Positions 9,418 through 18,232 of a stretch of DNA of 64,000 bases are shown here, piece by piece. The stretch is from Halocatena marina. Lineage in GTDB: Archaea > Halobacteriota > Halobacteria > Halobacteriales > Haloarculaceae. How positions within the stretch are numbered: the first letter of the stretch is position 1; the number at the start of each line of letters is the position of its first letter. The notes under the pieces were generated by a model that was not told where the DNA came from, made no database searches, and saw nothing but the letters and a program-made list of their open reading frames with translations. A program made the translations under genes and the position numbers. The stretch is from the NCBI RefSeq assembly GCF_023276375.1, contig NZ_JALLPK010000001.1, positions 2,480,001-2,544,000 on the forward strand, given 5' to 3'.

Positions 9418-9735
9418 TTATCTGATTCCGATTTGTTCTCTCAGTTCCTCCGAGTTGTTGAGCATTACGCGCACGCCGTTTTCCCAGAAGAGTTTATTCG
9501 GTTCTAATTGTTCCCCGTATCGTTGGTAGAAAACATCATCGAGTTCGTCGTACAACGAAATGACTTCGTCGACGAGATCGTCTGGAATTCGCATTTTCAC
9601 GGTTGTGCTGTGCTCTTCCGTTTCCGGATCCGACGGCAGACCGATCGTTCCACGCACCACAACGTGGCCGTGGCCATTTTCACGGGCATCGTTTACCCAG
9701 ACAAATTCGCTCGAATCAGAGTCGTCCTCAACCAT
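9418..9735 (-). CDS. Small hypothetical protein, possible DNA-binding fold
   Basis: I do not recognise a named family. The 105-residue acidic protein begins MVEDDSDSSEFVWVNDA and has a central strand-helix stretch (VKMRIPDDLVDEVISLYDEL) that resembles the start of ribbon-helix-helix regulators, then a helical C-terminus. A GTG at 9738 directly precedes the ATG at 9735; I take the ATG. It stands alone, convergent to the arginine operon and divergent from the RPA operon. The fold suggestion is only an inference from the residue pattern. Confidence 0.6.
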   Translation of the reverse strand: MVEDDSDSSEFVWVNDARENGHGHVVVRGTIGLPSDPETEEHSTTVKMRIPDDLVDEVISLYDELDDVFYQRYGEQLEPNKLFWENGVRVMLNNSEELREQIGIR

Positions 9736-9738
9736 CAC

Positions 9739-10054
9739 CTACAAAGTGGAAACTAATGTAAATATACCTTGGGTGTTACAGAGACGCAAGGAGAGTTTTC
9801 ACAGCTATAGCCGTGGGATAAATCTACTAGGACCGAACGTGGTGGTGTCGATTGCGAATCTGATAGTCGTTAGCCCAACTCTTTCATAAACAGACCCATA
9901 TGATTTTTCATAGATATAGTTCTATGTATGAAGAGAACGAATCCAGAGAATCTCAGTCAAAATCATATTCTATCCGTAATTTCTGTGTACAAGACCTGAG
10001 TCGTCCGCTGGCACGAACGCTTTTTGTGAGCGAGCGCACAACGGACAAGATGCG
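9739..10054. other. Intergenic region upstream of rpa
   Basis: No gene is evident; the open frames lack homology I can see and have no halophilic residue bias. The region is AT-rich at 9740-9960. It should hold the divergent promoters of the small gene ending at 9418 and of rpa; a CTTTTTGTG block about 33 bases before the rpa start is a possible TATA element. Confidence 0.35.
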
Positions 10055-11329
10055 ATGGATACCGACACTCACGCCGAGGAACTTGCCTCCGACCTCGGTG
10101 TCGACAAAGAGGAGGTCGCAGCGGATCTCGAAAATCTCATCGATTATGATGTTCCACTCGACGAAGCAAAACAAAGCCTCCGACGGAAGTACGGCAGCGG
10201 CGGTGGTGGCGGCAGCACTTCCCCGACGGCCGTCGATATCAGCGACATTACGACAGACGATACAAGCGTCACAGTAACCACTCGTGTCCTGACCGTTGGG
10301 AAGCGAACCATCAGATACAGCGGCGATGACTTCACCATTTCGGAGGGTGAACTCGCCGATAAAACTGGGACGATATCGTACACCGCGTGGGAGGATTTCG
10401 GTCTTTCATCGGGAGATACGATTACCATCGGCAACGCGGGCGTCCGCGAGTGGGACGGTGAACCAGAACTCAATCTTGGAGAGAACACATCAGTTACCAC
10501 TGCCGAAGAATCGCTCGACGTACCGTACGCGGTCGGTGGGAAGCGATCGCTCGTCGATCTCTCTCCTGGTGATCGAGGGATCACACTCGAAGTCACCGTG
10601 AGTGAACTCGAAGAGCGGACGATCGATGGCCGCGACGGTCCGACAGACATCCTGAGTGGTGTGCTCGCGGACGAAACGACTCGCCTCCCGTTCACCGATT
10701 GGGAGCCACACGACGAGATCGAACCCGGCGCGTCGATCCGGCTTGAAGACTGTTACATCCGCGAGTTCCGAGGGGTCCCATCTGTGAATCTCTCTGAATT
10801 CACAACAGTCACACCGATGGATCGGACAATTGAAAAGACCGAAACGGCACCGAAAAAGCAGATTGGAGCGGCTGTCGCCGACGGAGGTATGTTCGACATC
10901 GAACTCACAGGGAGCGTGCTCGCGGTCCGTGACGGTTCTGGACTCATTCAACGCTGTCCAGAGTGTAACCGCGTCATTCAGAACGGGCAGTGTCGAAGCC
11001 ACGGCGATGTCGACGGCCTCGATGATCTCCGTGTGAAAGCGATTCTCGATGACGGGACCGGGACAGTGACTGTTGTGCTCGACCGAGAACTAACAGAGCG
11101 CGTCTACGGGGGGACACTTGAGGATGCACTTACCAGTGCCCGCGATGCAATGGACAAAGCAGTCGTGGCCGCTTCGATCGCATCAGATATCGTCGGAAAG
11201 CGACACCGCGTTCGCGGCTCACTCAGCGTCGATGAGTACGGCGCAAATCTCGATGCGACCGAGTTTGAGACCGTTACCAAAGAACCAACAAAGCGTGCTC
11301 GTGCCCTTCTCGCGGAGGTGGACGGATGA
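10055..11329 (+). CDS. rpa1: Replication protein A, single-stranded DNA binding
   Basis: It binds single-stranded DNA in replication and repair. The 424-residue protein has a short helical N-terminus, a glycine-rich hinge (near residue 50), three OB-fold segments (about 60-145, 165-260 and 285-390) and, inside the last one, a zinc motif (CPECNRVIQNGQCRSHG, near residue 301) typical of archaeal RPA. The gene order rpa, COG3390 protein, calcineurin-type phosphoesterase matches the haloarchaeal rpa1-rpap1-rpe operon; the number 1 rests on that order. The next gene overlaps by four bases. Confidence 0.88.
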   Translation: MDTDTHAEELASDLGVDKEEVAADLENLIDYDVPLDEAKQSLRRKYGSGGGGGSTSPTAVDISDITTDDTSVTVTTRVLTVGKRTIRYSGDDFTISEGELADKTGTISYTAWEDFGLSSGDTITIGNAGVREWDGEPELNLGENTSVTTAEESLDVPYAVGGKRSLVDLSPGDRGITLEVTVSELEERTIDGRDGPTDILSGVLADETTRLPFTDWEPHDEIEPGASIRLEDCYIREFRGVPSVNLSEFTTVTPMDRTIEKTETAPKKQIGAAVADGGMFDIELTGSVLAVRDGSGLIQRCPECNRVIQNGQCRSHGDVDGLDDLRVKAILDDGTGTVTVVLDRELTERVYGGTLEDALTSARDAMDKAVVAASIASDIVGKRHRVRGSLSVDEYGANLDATEFETVTKEPTKRARALLAEVDG

Positions 11330-13029
11330 GCGAGCGTAACCGCAGTAGTAGTAGTGGTAGTGGTAGTGGTGCCTCCAGTAATCGCGAGGTCGCGTATCGT
11401 CTGTTTGCGGCAGAGTGCAACGATGCGAGCCATTCGTACTCCGAAAGCGACGAGGAACGGGCTCCGAACTACGTGGTCACCCCAACTGGTGCGCGAGTCA
11501 ACCGACTGTTCGTCATCGGTGTTCTGACAGAAGTTACACAGGCTGGTGATAGCATGCTTCGTGCACGGATAGCAGATCCGACCGGCGCGTTCGTCGTCTA
11601 CGCCGGGCAGTATCAACCCGACGCAATGGCGTTTCTCGATGGCATGGAGCCACCAGCGTTCGTGGCCGTCACTGGAAAGGCCCGGACGTTCCAGCCCGAA
11701 GACTCAGACATCGTATACACTTCCATTCGACCGGAGGAAATGAATGAGGTCGATAGCAATACGCGCGACCGCTGGACGGTCTCAACGACCAAACGAACGC
11801 TCGAACGGATCGCAACCACCGCTGCTGCGCTCGATACCGGACAGACGGGCGAGGAACTCCACAACACACTCCGCGAGAATGGAGTCGATCCGAGTCTCGC
11901 AGCCGGAATCCCGATCGCTATCGATTACTACGACACGACAGCAGCGTATCTCGCAGACGTTCAACGCCTCGCACTCGATGCGACACGTCTCGTTGCGGGC
12001 GAGATCGACACAGTCGACAGCCTCGAGCTGGCACCCGGACAAGGGGATGGACCGATCAAACCGGCACTCGACGTGGACGAACTCTCGATCGTGACAGACG
12101 AGAAAGTGAAATCAAAATCCAGCCCGGAATCAGAACCAAATTCAGAGCCAGAGCCAGAGTCGGAGCCGGAGCCGGATATTCCAGATCAAACACCGGCTGA
12201 GGACGACAGTGATTCCCCAGCGTCTGCTGAAGATCGTACGGCCACGACAACAGAGCGAGAACGAACGGAGCAGTCTCCAGCTCAATCCACAGAGGAACCG
12301 ACAAACGCGGACGTCGAAACCGAGGCAAAGACAGACACAGACGCTGAGACTGAAGCTGATACAGACGCGGACAGAGAGACAGCCGACGTCACAATAGAAG
12401 AGGCAGACGAATTCGATTCCGAAGAGTATGATCCTGAGGAGTTCGATCCCGAGGAGTTCGAACTCGACGAAGAAACCCGACGAGAAGTCGAGGAAGAGTT
12501 CGGAACCGAGTTCTCGACCGCCGCTGAGGTCGATGCCCCTGGTGAGGCGGGGATCGAAACGAGCGAACCAGATATACCGGATGTGACAGAATCCGACGAA
12601 GCAGCTCCCGAATCGGGCGAAACACAAACAGAAGCGGAACCCACGTTCGATGACCTCTCCGATGAGTCCGATATCGATGAGGAAACGACCGCCGAGACAG
12701 CATCGACGACCGACGCCGAACCAGAACCAGAATCCGAGCCAGAACCAGAACCAGAATCCGAGCCAGAACCAGAACTAGAATTTGAATCGGAATCTGATTC
12801 AGAGCCAGCGTCGGAATCAGAACCTGACGAGGAGATAGACATCGAGTCGTTGTTACTTGATCTGATGCACGATTTCGATGACGGTGACGGGGCGGACCGT
12901 GAGGAGCTCACCGAGCAAGTGAGTGAGTCGGCTGGTGTTTCGACGGAGGTTGTCGATGACACGATTCAGGACGCATTGATGAGTGGGAAGTGTTACGAAC
13001 CGAACGGTGGTAAGCTGAAGCCGATTTGA
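11326..13029 (+). CDS. rpap1: RPA-associated protein (COG3390)
   Basis: It is the partner encoded with haloarchaeal RPA and is thought to act with it on single-stranded DNA; the biochemical role is not settled. The 567-residue protein starts with a Ser/Gly run, has an OB-like conserved domain (about 20-165, including YVVTPTGARVNRLFVIGVL and VYTSIRPEEMNEVD), a helical segment to about 225, a very acidic linker rich in E-P-E, T-D-T-E and E-E-F-D repeats (about 265-505), and a winged-helix-like C-terminus (about 505-567). The linker is encoded by many GAA-CCA type repeats, so its length may vary between strains. It overlaps both neighbours. Confidence 0.85.
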   Translation: MSERNRSSSSGSGSGASSNREVAYRLFAAECNDASHSYSESDEERAPNYVVTPTGARVNRLFVIGVLTEVTQAGDSMLRARIADPTGAFVVYAGQYQPDAMAFLDGMEPPAFVAVTGKARTFQPEDSDIVYTSIRPEEMNEVDSNTRDRWTVSTTKRTLERIATTAAALDTGQTGEELHNTLRENGVDPSLAAGIPIAIDYYDTTAAYLADVQRLALDATRLVAGEIDTVDSLELAPGQGDGPIKPALDVDELSIVTDEKVKSKSSPESEPNSEPEPESEPEPDIPDQTPAEDDSDSPASAEDRTATTTERERTEQSPAQSTEEPTNADVETEAKTDTDAETEADTDADRETADVTIEEADEFDSEEYDPEEFDPEEFELDEETRREVEEEFGTEFSTAAEVDAPGEAGIETSEPDIPDVTESDEAAPESGETQTEAEPTFDDLSDESDIDEETTAETASTTDAEPEPESEPEPEPESEPEPELEFESESDSEPASESEPDEEIDIESLLLDLMHDFDDGDGADREELTEQVSESAGVSTEVVDDTIQDALMSGKCYEPNGGKLKPI

Positions 13030-13034
13030 TTGTA

Positions 13035-13778
13035 ATGTTCGAACCGGTTCCCGACGAACCAGCGGCGCTTGCGGATCTCGGATCGGACCGTGCGCTCGTT
13101 ATCGCGGACTATCACGCTGGGCTCGAGGTTGCACTCCGACGCGAGGGCGTCGAACTTCCGATGAGGGACACGGATCGAAGGGAGGCTCTGCTCACGTTGC
13201 TCGATCGGACGGATGCAGATCATATCGTTTTTCTCGGTGATATCGCCACGGACATTGGTGCATCCAACCGTGAGGAGCGCGCTGAGCTCCAGTCGCTGTT
13301 TGCCGCTATCACAGAGCGTGTTCCCGTCACGATCGTGAAGGGAAATCACGACGGTGCGATTGAGGAGCTAACCGACGATGATGAGATTCGCGTCACTGGA
13401 ACTGAAGGGATCAGGATCGGCTCAGTCGGCTTCGTTCACGGACACACGTGGCCCAGCATCGACGTACTCACGGCAGACACCGTTGTGATGGGCCACGAAC
13501 ACCCAATGGTCCGCCTGATTGATGAGGTCGGCGGCAGTCGGACGGAACGGGTGTGGCTTCGAGGACCGCTCCGATCCGATCCGTTCGAAGCCTACCACGA
13601 AACAGCACTCGAAATCAGTGGCGAACTCGTCGTGTGCCCGGCGTTCAACGATCTCACTGGCGGAACGTGGACGAATCTCGATCAGGATTTTCTCTCGCCA
13701 TTTCTCCCTGCCGGCGTCGAAAGCGCACAGGCGTATCTGCTGAACGGAACACGACTCGGGGCGTATGACGAAATTTAA
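13035..13778 (+). CDS. rpe: Calcineurin-like metallophosphoesterase of the RPA operon
   Basis: It is a metal-dependent phosphoesterase whose substrate is unknown; its place in the operon suggests a role in nucleic-acid repair. The metal-binding motifs are present in order: DYH (IADYHAG), GD (FLGDIATD), GNHDG, GHTWP and GHEHP. The frame is open from a TTG at 13026 that overlaps the rpap1 stop, but the ATG at 13035 gives the better start; the product then has 247 residues. This is the last gene of the operon. Confidence 0.85.
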   Translation: MFEPVPDEPAALADLGSDRALVIADYHAGLEVALRREGVELPMRDTDRREALLTLLDRTDADHIVFLGDIATDIGASNREERAELQSLFAAITERVPVTIVKGNHDGAIEELTDDDEIRVTGTEGIRIGSVGFVHGHTWPSIDVLTADTVVMGHEHPMVRLIDEVGGSRTERVWLRGPLRSDPFEAYHETALEISGELVVCPAFNDLTGGTWTNLDQDFLSPFLPAGVESAQAYLLNGTRLGAYDEI

Positions 13779-13923
13779 CCCGTCAGAACGATCTGTGTAC
13801 GGATCGTATTCCGTTCGATATTCAGCGTATCGGCATCGATCGCGTGTGAGTGTGTGTACTCTGTTTCTCTGCAGGTGATATCGAGCAGATGTTCGTTGAC
13901 ATAAACGTGATCTCACCAGAGCC

Positions 13924-15072
13924 TTATGCGACGTTTCGCTCGTGAGTGAGACCGTCGTCGCCGTCGAAACGCTCGCTACCGAGATTCGAGATATCCACGA
14001 GTGATGCAGAGCCTTCGAACACGAGTTCAGTCACGATCTGTCCGGTCGCTGGCGCGTGTTGGAATCCGTGGCCCGAGAACCCTGCTGCGGTAATGCAGCC
14101 TGGGGTCGACTCCTCGATGATCGGGTGGTGGTCTGGTGTGACCGCGTACAGTCCGGCCCAGCCTCGCCTGATCTCCGACGCCGGGCCGAAGTAGTCGGCA
14201 ACGTCTGCCGCGCGTTCGAGCGCCTCGACAGCCCAATCGAGATCGAACGACTGACTGTACGCGTCCGGGTCTCGATCAGGGTCTTCGACAGCAAAGTGTC
14301 CGCCCACGAGCGCCGTGCCGTCCCGTTCCGGTCGAAAGTACGATGCTCGATCGAGATCGATGGTGAGTGGAACCGTTTCTGGCACGGAGCGCTCCGGATC
14401 GACAACGAGCATCTGGCGGCGTTTCGGTGCGATCGGAAGGTCGAGTCCCGCAAGTGTGCCGACACGCTCAGCCCACGGACCAGCCGCGTTGACGGCGAAA
14501 TCCGCATCGATCCGTGTTCCATCGGCGACGACACAAACTGATCCTGAATCAGGGATGATGTCAGTGACCGCCGTTTTTGTCCGGATGTCAGCCCCGGCTT
14601 CGGTCGCACCCGCCGCAAATCCCTGCAACGCGAGATGGGGATCGGTAAATCCATCGAGCGGCGAGAACGTCGCAGCAGAGAATGGCTCGGTTCGGAGCGA
14701 CGGACAGTGTGCTCTGGCTGCTTCGGGCGCGAGAAACTCGCTCCGAGCACCGCGTTCGTTTTGCATCTCCACGCTTGCCTCGAACGCAGACGCCGTACTT
14801 TCATCGCGGGCAAGAAAGAGATACCCCGCGCGACGATACGCGATATCGACCCCGAACGTCTCTTCGAATGACCGCCACGTAGGGAGGCTAGCGAGTGAGA
14901 GATCGACGTTCACTGGCGTCGAAAACTGCGTTCTGATCCCACCAGCGGCGCGCTCTGTGCTCCCTCCACCGAGAGAACCCTTCTCGCAGACGATCACCTC
15001 GGCCCCCCGCCGAGCGAGAAAGTACGCGCTCGCCAGTCCGACGATGCCGCCGCCGATGACGATAACCTTCAT
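13924..15072 (-). CDS. FAD-dependent amino-acid or amine oxidoreductase (DAO family)
   Basis: It is a flavoprotein of the D-amino-acid oxidase / sarcosine oxidase / DadA family, which oxidises a secondary or primary amine. The N-terminus MKVIVIGGGIVGLASAYFLA is the dinucleotide-binding fold for FAD, followed by GGSTERAAGGIR and, near the C-terminus, the substrate-side stretch with AGFSGHGFQHAPATGQ. The frame extends upstream to 15117, but the ATG at 15072 places the FAD fold at the N-terminus as in the family, giving 382 residues. The substrate cannot be told from sequence. It is convergent with rpe. Confidence 0.85.
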   Translation of the reverse strand: MKVIVIGGGIVGLASAYFLARRGAEVIVCEKGSLGGGSTERAAGGIRTQFSTPVNVDLSLASLPTWRSFEETFGVDIAYRRAGYLFLARDESTASAFEASVEMQNERGARSEFLAPEAARAHCPSLRTEPFSAATFSPLDGFTDPHLALQGFAAGATEAGADIRTKTAVTDIIPDSGSVCVVADGTRIDADFAVNAAGPWAERVGTLAGLDLPIAPKRRQMLVVDPERSVPETVPLTIDLDRASYFRPERDGTALVGGHFAVEDPDRDPDAYSQSFDLDWAVEALERAADVADYFGPASEIRRGWAGLYAVTPDHHPIIEESTPGCITAAGFSGHGFQHAPATGQIVTELVFEGSASLVDISNLGSERFDGDDGLTHERNVA

Positions 15073-15385
15073 GCGAGAGGATTGCGGCCACCGGGAGTAA
15101 GCGTTACCCCAGATCAAACATCGATAGTTGATCCAACGATCGATATGAGCGTCGTCTGTTCCATGACGTAACAGGGCTCGCTTCGAGTCAGTTTTTGCTA
15201 TCCGAAGTGGTAGTCAGTCATTCAAATCGATAAGCGGATACACACAGCACGAAGCAACGATTCCAAGCCACGTGCATCCTGTTCGCCTGATCATCAACCC
15301 AAAGAGAAGATTTATTAGTTATATCTAATGATTTTAACAGTGGTTGGATCCTGCGTTTTTTGCCCGTCGGCAACGAGAAGCGTGT
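15073..15385. other. Divergent intergenic region with a small palindrome
   Basis: No gene is seen. The region lies between the divergent FAD oxidoreductase and sirtuin genes. An AT-rich palindrome (ATTAG at 15314-15318 and CTAAT at 15325-15329, spacer TTATAT) overlaps a likely TATA box some 60 bases before the sirtuin start, so it could be an operator. This is inferred from position only. Confidence 0.35.
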
Positions 15386-16156
15386 ATGGAATCCAAGGAG
15401 CTCCGATTTGCTGCTGGTGCCATTGCAGACGCCGAAACCGCCGTCGTGATGAGCGGAGCCGGTGTCAGCACCGCCTCGGGGCTTCCCGACTTTCGCGGCA
15501 GCAATGGTCTCTGGGAGCGCTACGAGAGAGATGCTTTTCACATCGATCGACTGCAGACCGCACCAGAACAGTTCTGGCGCACCTACGCTCAGATCTCCAC
15601 GGAACTATCGGGGGAGGGAGTCGATCCAAATCCTGCTCACGAGGCAATCGCCGCGCTCGAACAGAATGGACAGATCGAGGCGGTCATCACGCAGAACGTC
15701 GATGGGCTGCATCAGGCTGCTGGCAGCGAGAACGTCATTGAACTCCACGGCAACGGACAACGCGTTATCTGTCCTGCCTGCAGCGCCACGTACGCCAGCA
15801 AGACCGTCCGTGAACGCGTCAAGCGCGGCGACACGCCACCACGATGTGAACTGTGTGATGAAGAACGAATACTTGAGCCCAGCGTGGTTCTCTTCGGAGA
15901 ACAGCTGCCAGAACACGCCTTTTATCGCGCACACGCAATCGCGCAGAACAGCGATGTCTTCCTCGTTGCTGGCTCCTCGTTGACGGTCGAGCCTGCTGCA
16001 AGCCTCCCTTCGCTCGCTGCAAATCGAGGTGCAACACTCATCATTGTCACTCACGATCGAACACCACTGTCCGACCGCGCGGAGTATGACTTTCGTGCGG
16101 ACGTGACAGATGTTCTTCCCAGCCTTCGACGGGCGATCACAGAGCGCGAGTACTAG
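15386..16156 (+). CDS. Sir2-family NAD-dependent protein deacylase
   Basis: It removes acyl groups from protein lysines using NAD. All core motifs are visible in the 256-residue protein: the NAD loop GAGVSTASGLPDFRG, the TQNVDGLHQAAG stretch, the catalytic histidine in ELHGNGQR, two CxxC pairs for zinc (CPAC, CELC) and the LVAGSSLTVEPAASLP segment. The frame opens at 15344, but the ATG at 15386 fits the family N-terminus. A cupin gene follows after 34 bases. The target proteins are unknown. Confidence 0.93.
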   Translation: MESKELRFAAGAIADAETAVVMSGAGVSTASGLPDFRGSNGLWERYERDAFHIDRLQTAPEQFWRTYAQISTELSGEGVDPNPAHEAIAALEQNGQIEAVITQNVDGLHQAAGSENVIELHGNGQRVICPACSATYASKTVRERVKRGDTPPRCELCDEERILEPSVVLFGEQLPEHAFYRAHAIAQNSDVFLVAGSSLTVEPAASLPSLAANRGATLIIVTHDRTPLSDRAEYDFRADVTDVLPSLRRAITEREY

Positions 16157-16190
16157 TTATTTACACACACCATCCGTGAGTCACGGGTGC

Positions 16191-16598
16191 ATGGGATACG
16201 AAGTCGTACACACCGACGACGTACCGGTAACCGACTTATCGAACATCGATGAGATACCGCCAGACCTAGACATTCGCGCGGTCGATGAAGCGCTCGGCGC
16301 TGAGAGCTCGAAAGTGAAGCTCTGGTATTTCGAACCCGGAGAGGAGATTCAGTATCACGCTCACTCGGAGCAAGAAGAGCTCTACTACGTCCTCCAGGGG
16401 ACGTTTTCACTCAAGCTCGGGCCGTCTGGTGAAAGCGAGATTGTCGAAGCGGGGCCAGGAACGTTCTGGGTCGCCGAACCGAAAACCGGCCACGGCCACC
16501 GAAACATCGGCGACGATAGAGGGATCGTCCTCGCTATTGGCGCACCCCCCATCGATGATCCCGGTCTGGATCCACACTCTATCGATGGAGAGGAGTGA
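16191..16598 (+). CDS. Cupin-domain protein
   Basis: It is a 135-residue single-domain cupin. The first cupin motif is visible as YHAHSEQEELYYVLQG, giving two histidines and a glutamate for metal binding, and the second as GTFWVAEPKTGHGHRNIG with the third histidine. Such proteins range from isomerases to metal-binding sensors; the substrate is unknown. The frame is open upstream into sir2, but the ATG at 16191 starts the family-like MGYEVVHTDDV. It lies 34 bases after sir2 and may be co-transcribed. Confidence 0.85.
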   Translation: MGYEVVHTDDVPVTDLSNIDEIPPDLDIRAVDEALGAESSKVKLWYFEPGEEIQYHAHSEQEELYYVLQGTFSLKLGPSGESEIVEAGPGTFWVAEPKTGHGHRNIGDDRGIVLAIGAPPIDDPGLDPHSIDGEE

Positions 16599-16718
16599 GT
16601 TCCCCGACCGGACGCCCCTCTAGTCCCGATGCGAGACGTGGGGATCTCGATCTCGGGCTACGACAGGCTCGGTGATGTAGGTTCTTTACCATACTTCTTC
16701 AGCACACGTTCAGTAGAG

Positions 16719-16877
16719 TCAGTTGCCGCGCGAAGACCGTGCTTGCCGAATCGATGCGCCGTCACGAAGCTTATCTTCACAGTTCGGACAGACACGGACA
16801 GACTCCATTTCGGTCGGTGCGAATACTCGTACATATGCCTCAGTTACAAACGATCCACAGTTCAGGCATTCAGGCAT
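16719..16877 (-). CDS. Small zinc-ribbon protein (DUF7563-like)
   Basis: This 52-residue protein (MPECLNCGSFVTEAYVRVFA...) has two CxxC pairs (CLNC and CPNC) about 30 residues apart that would bind one zinc ion. I recognise it as the small haloarchaeal family often labelled DUF7563; its function is unknown. An in-frame ATG at 16901 would add eight residues, but the family begins MPEC. It is a single gene on the minus strand. Confidence 0.75.
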   Translation of the reverse strand: MPECLNCGSFVTEAYVRVFAPTEMESVRVCPNCEDKLRDGASIRQARSSRGN

Positions 16878-16990
16878 CCCCTGAAGGACTTTCGTTCGCA
16901 CACATATATCTTACGTATCTGGTCAGAGGAAAATAATGGGCCTGGTTGGAGAGAAAAATCCATTTACTGAGTTGTGCAATAAAAATTCAA

Positions 16991-17233
16991 TCAGTTTTCG
17001 TACGAAGTGTCGAGGTATTCGAGGATCCGTTCTGATTCGGCCATTGTGACTCCGCGTGTTTCATCGACGAGGACGGGAACGGCTCGCTGGCCCGAGACGC
17101 GTTTGACCTCATCGCGTTTCGAATGGAGTCCTTCGACCCAAATGCTTTCAAACGTGATATCGAGTTCATTCAGGCGATCGACGACGAGTTCGCAGAATGG
17201 GCAGCCTTCGAGTCGGTAGAGTGTGAGTGTCAT
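16991..17233 (-). CDS. Glutaredoxin / glutathione S-transferase N-terminal-like protein
   Basis: It is an 80-residue thioredoxin-fold protein with the active site CPFC (residues 11-14) and the cis-proline segment AVPVLVD, as in glutaredoxins; it should catalyse thiol-disulfide exchange in the cytosol. The ATG at 17233 begins MTLTLYRLEGCPFC. The same frame is open far upstream, across the next gene on the other strand, but only this part is family-like. It is divergent from a redoxin gene 73 bases away, so the pair may be regulated together. Confidence 0.88.
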   Translation of the reverse strand: MTLTLYRLEGCPFCELVVDRLNELDITFESIWVEGLHSKRDEVKRVSGQRAVPVLVDETRGVTMAESERILEYLDTSYEN

Positions 17234-17306
17234 ACTGGTCGAATGGGTGGAAGAAATAAATATCCGACGGCAAAGTGGTTTTTTCGCTCCGTGAATAGGT
17301 TTGTGT

Positions 17307-17777
17307 ATGCGACTGAGTGAAGGACAGCAGGCTCCTGATTTCGAAGCGCTCTTGTGTACTGGTGAGACGTTTCGCTCACGACGACTCGATACGGTACTCG
17401 ACGGGGGAGGCATCCTCGTGTTCTCTGCGTTTGCGTTTTCGGCAATCGCAGAAAACTGGTGGAAGCGGTACGAGCGATCGGGGTGGAACGAGTTCGACGT
17501 GCCCGTTCTCGGTGTAAGTCGGGATGGACCGTACGCACAGAACGCTTTTATCCGATCACTCGACAGCCCGTTTCGGCGCTTCAGCGACACAGACGGGACC
17601 GTGAGCGAACGCTACGGTTTGCTCACCGAACGCGACGGAATGGCGAATACGTCTACACCATTTCGTGCGGTGTTCGTGCTCGATGACGACCGGACGACAA
17701 CGTACGCGTGGATCGCGGACGATTGGATCTCGCCAGTTCCACGAGAGGAAGCTGAGGAAGCTGTCGGGAACCTCTGA
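17307..17777 (+). CDS. Peroxiredoxin-like redoxin protein lacking the usual cysteine
   Basis: It is a 156-residue AhpC/TSA-type thioredoxin fold: MRLSEGQQAPDFEALLCTGE opens the domain, with VPVLGVSRDGPYAQNAF and RYGLLTERDGMANTSTPF later. At the position where peroxiredoxins carry TxxC there is FSAFAFSAIAENWW, without cysteine; the only cysteine is Cys17 in the N-terminal strand. It may therefore be a non-peroxidatic redoxin or use another residue. The ATG at 17307 is preferred to the TTG at 17301. Confidence 0.8.
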   Translation: MRLSEGQQAPDFEALLCTGETFRSRRLDTVLDGGGILVFSAFAFSAIAENWWKRYERSGWNEFDVPVLGVSRDGPYAQNAFIRSLDSPFRRFSDTDGTVSERYGLLTERDGMANTSTPFRAVFVLDDDRTTTYAWIADDWISPVPREEAEEAVGNL

Positions 17778-18042
17778 GTTAAGCGACGCTGGTTAGATGA
17801 GGAGCGTGGAGAAGGATGAAGTTCAGAGACGGTTGTGTCACATCGATATTCACGTCGGAGAGAAATGCCGCGAGCGCACCGATAGTCTCGAACTGTTCAT
17901 CGACGGCACTCTCGACGTATGATTGGGGTAATGATAACTAAACCCTCCGTGTACGCGTCTCGGAGTGCCGCTTCGACAGTGTTGGGATGCTGATCTCGAT
18001 TGAGAACGCGAGTAGCACGTTCGTATCGACGGCTATCGTCAT
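17778..18042 (-). pseudogene. Decayed PIN-domain (VapC-like) toxin gene
   Basis: Translation from the ATG at 18042 gives MTIAVDTNVLLAFSIE, the N-terminus of a PIN nuclease with the first catalytic aspartate (VDTNVLL), and then loses the frame. The next frame continues with DQHPNTVEAALRDAYTEGL and VIITPII, and the third with VESAVDEQFETIGALAAFLS and DVNIDVTQPSLNF. Two frameshifts are therefore needed, and the C-terminal third with the last acidic residues is missing, cut off at the end of the redoxin gene. No intact antitoxin gene lies upstream; only a short open tail remains. It is a remnant of a toxin-antitoxin pair. Confidence 0.75.
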
Positions 18043-18232
18043 TTCTCACAGCCCGTCTCGTCCGGCTCTCCTGACTCACTACAATCGTCCCATGGTATTA
18101 CTATTTGAGCATTACACCACGTGGATGTACCTTCGTTCCAGAAACCTCCGGGCTGCTTACGGAGACAAAAAATAACGCAACGGACCGGTGAGCAGCCATA
18201 GAGTTATGTCCTCAGCATCTGTATGATGGCTG

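Noticed and set aside
12282..12962. Long Ser-rich frame on the minus strand inside rpap1
   Set aside because: It is the exact antisense of the acidic Glu/Asp repeat linker; its Ser richness follows from the repeat codons, and it has no promoter or family match.
17234..17590. Upstream extension of the glutaredoxin frame
   Set aside because: It runs antisense through the redoxin gene; the CPFC domain alone, from the ATG at 17233, is the family length.
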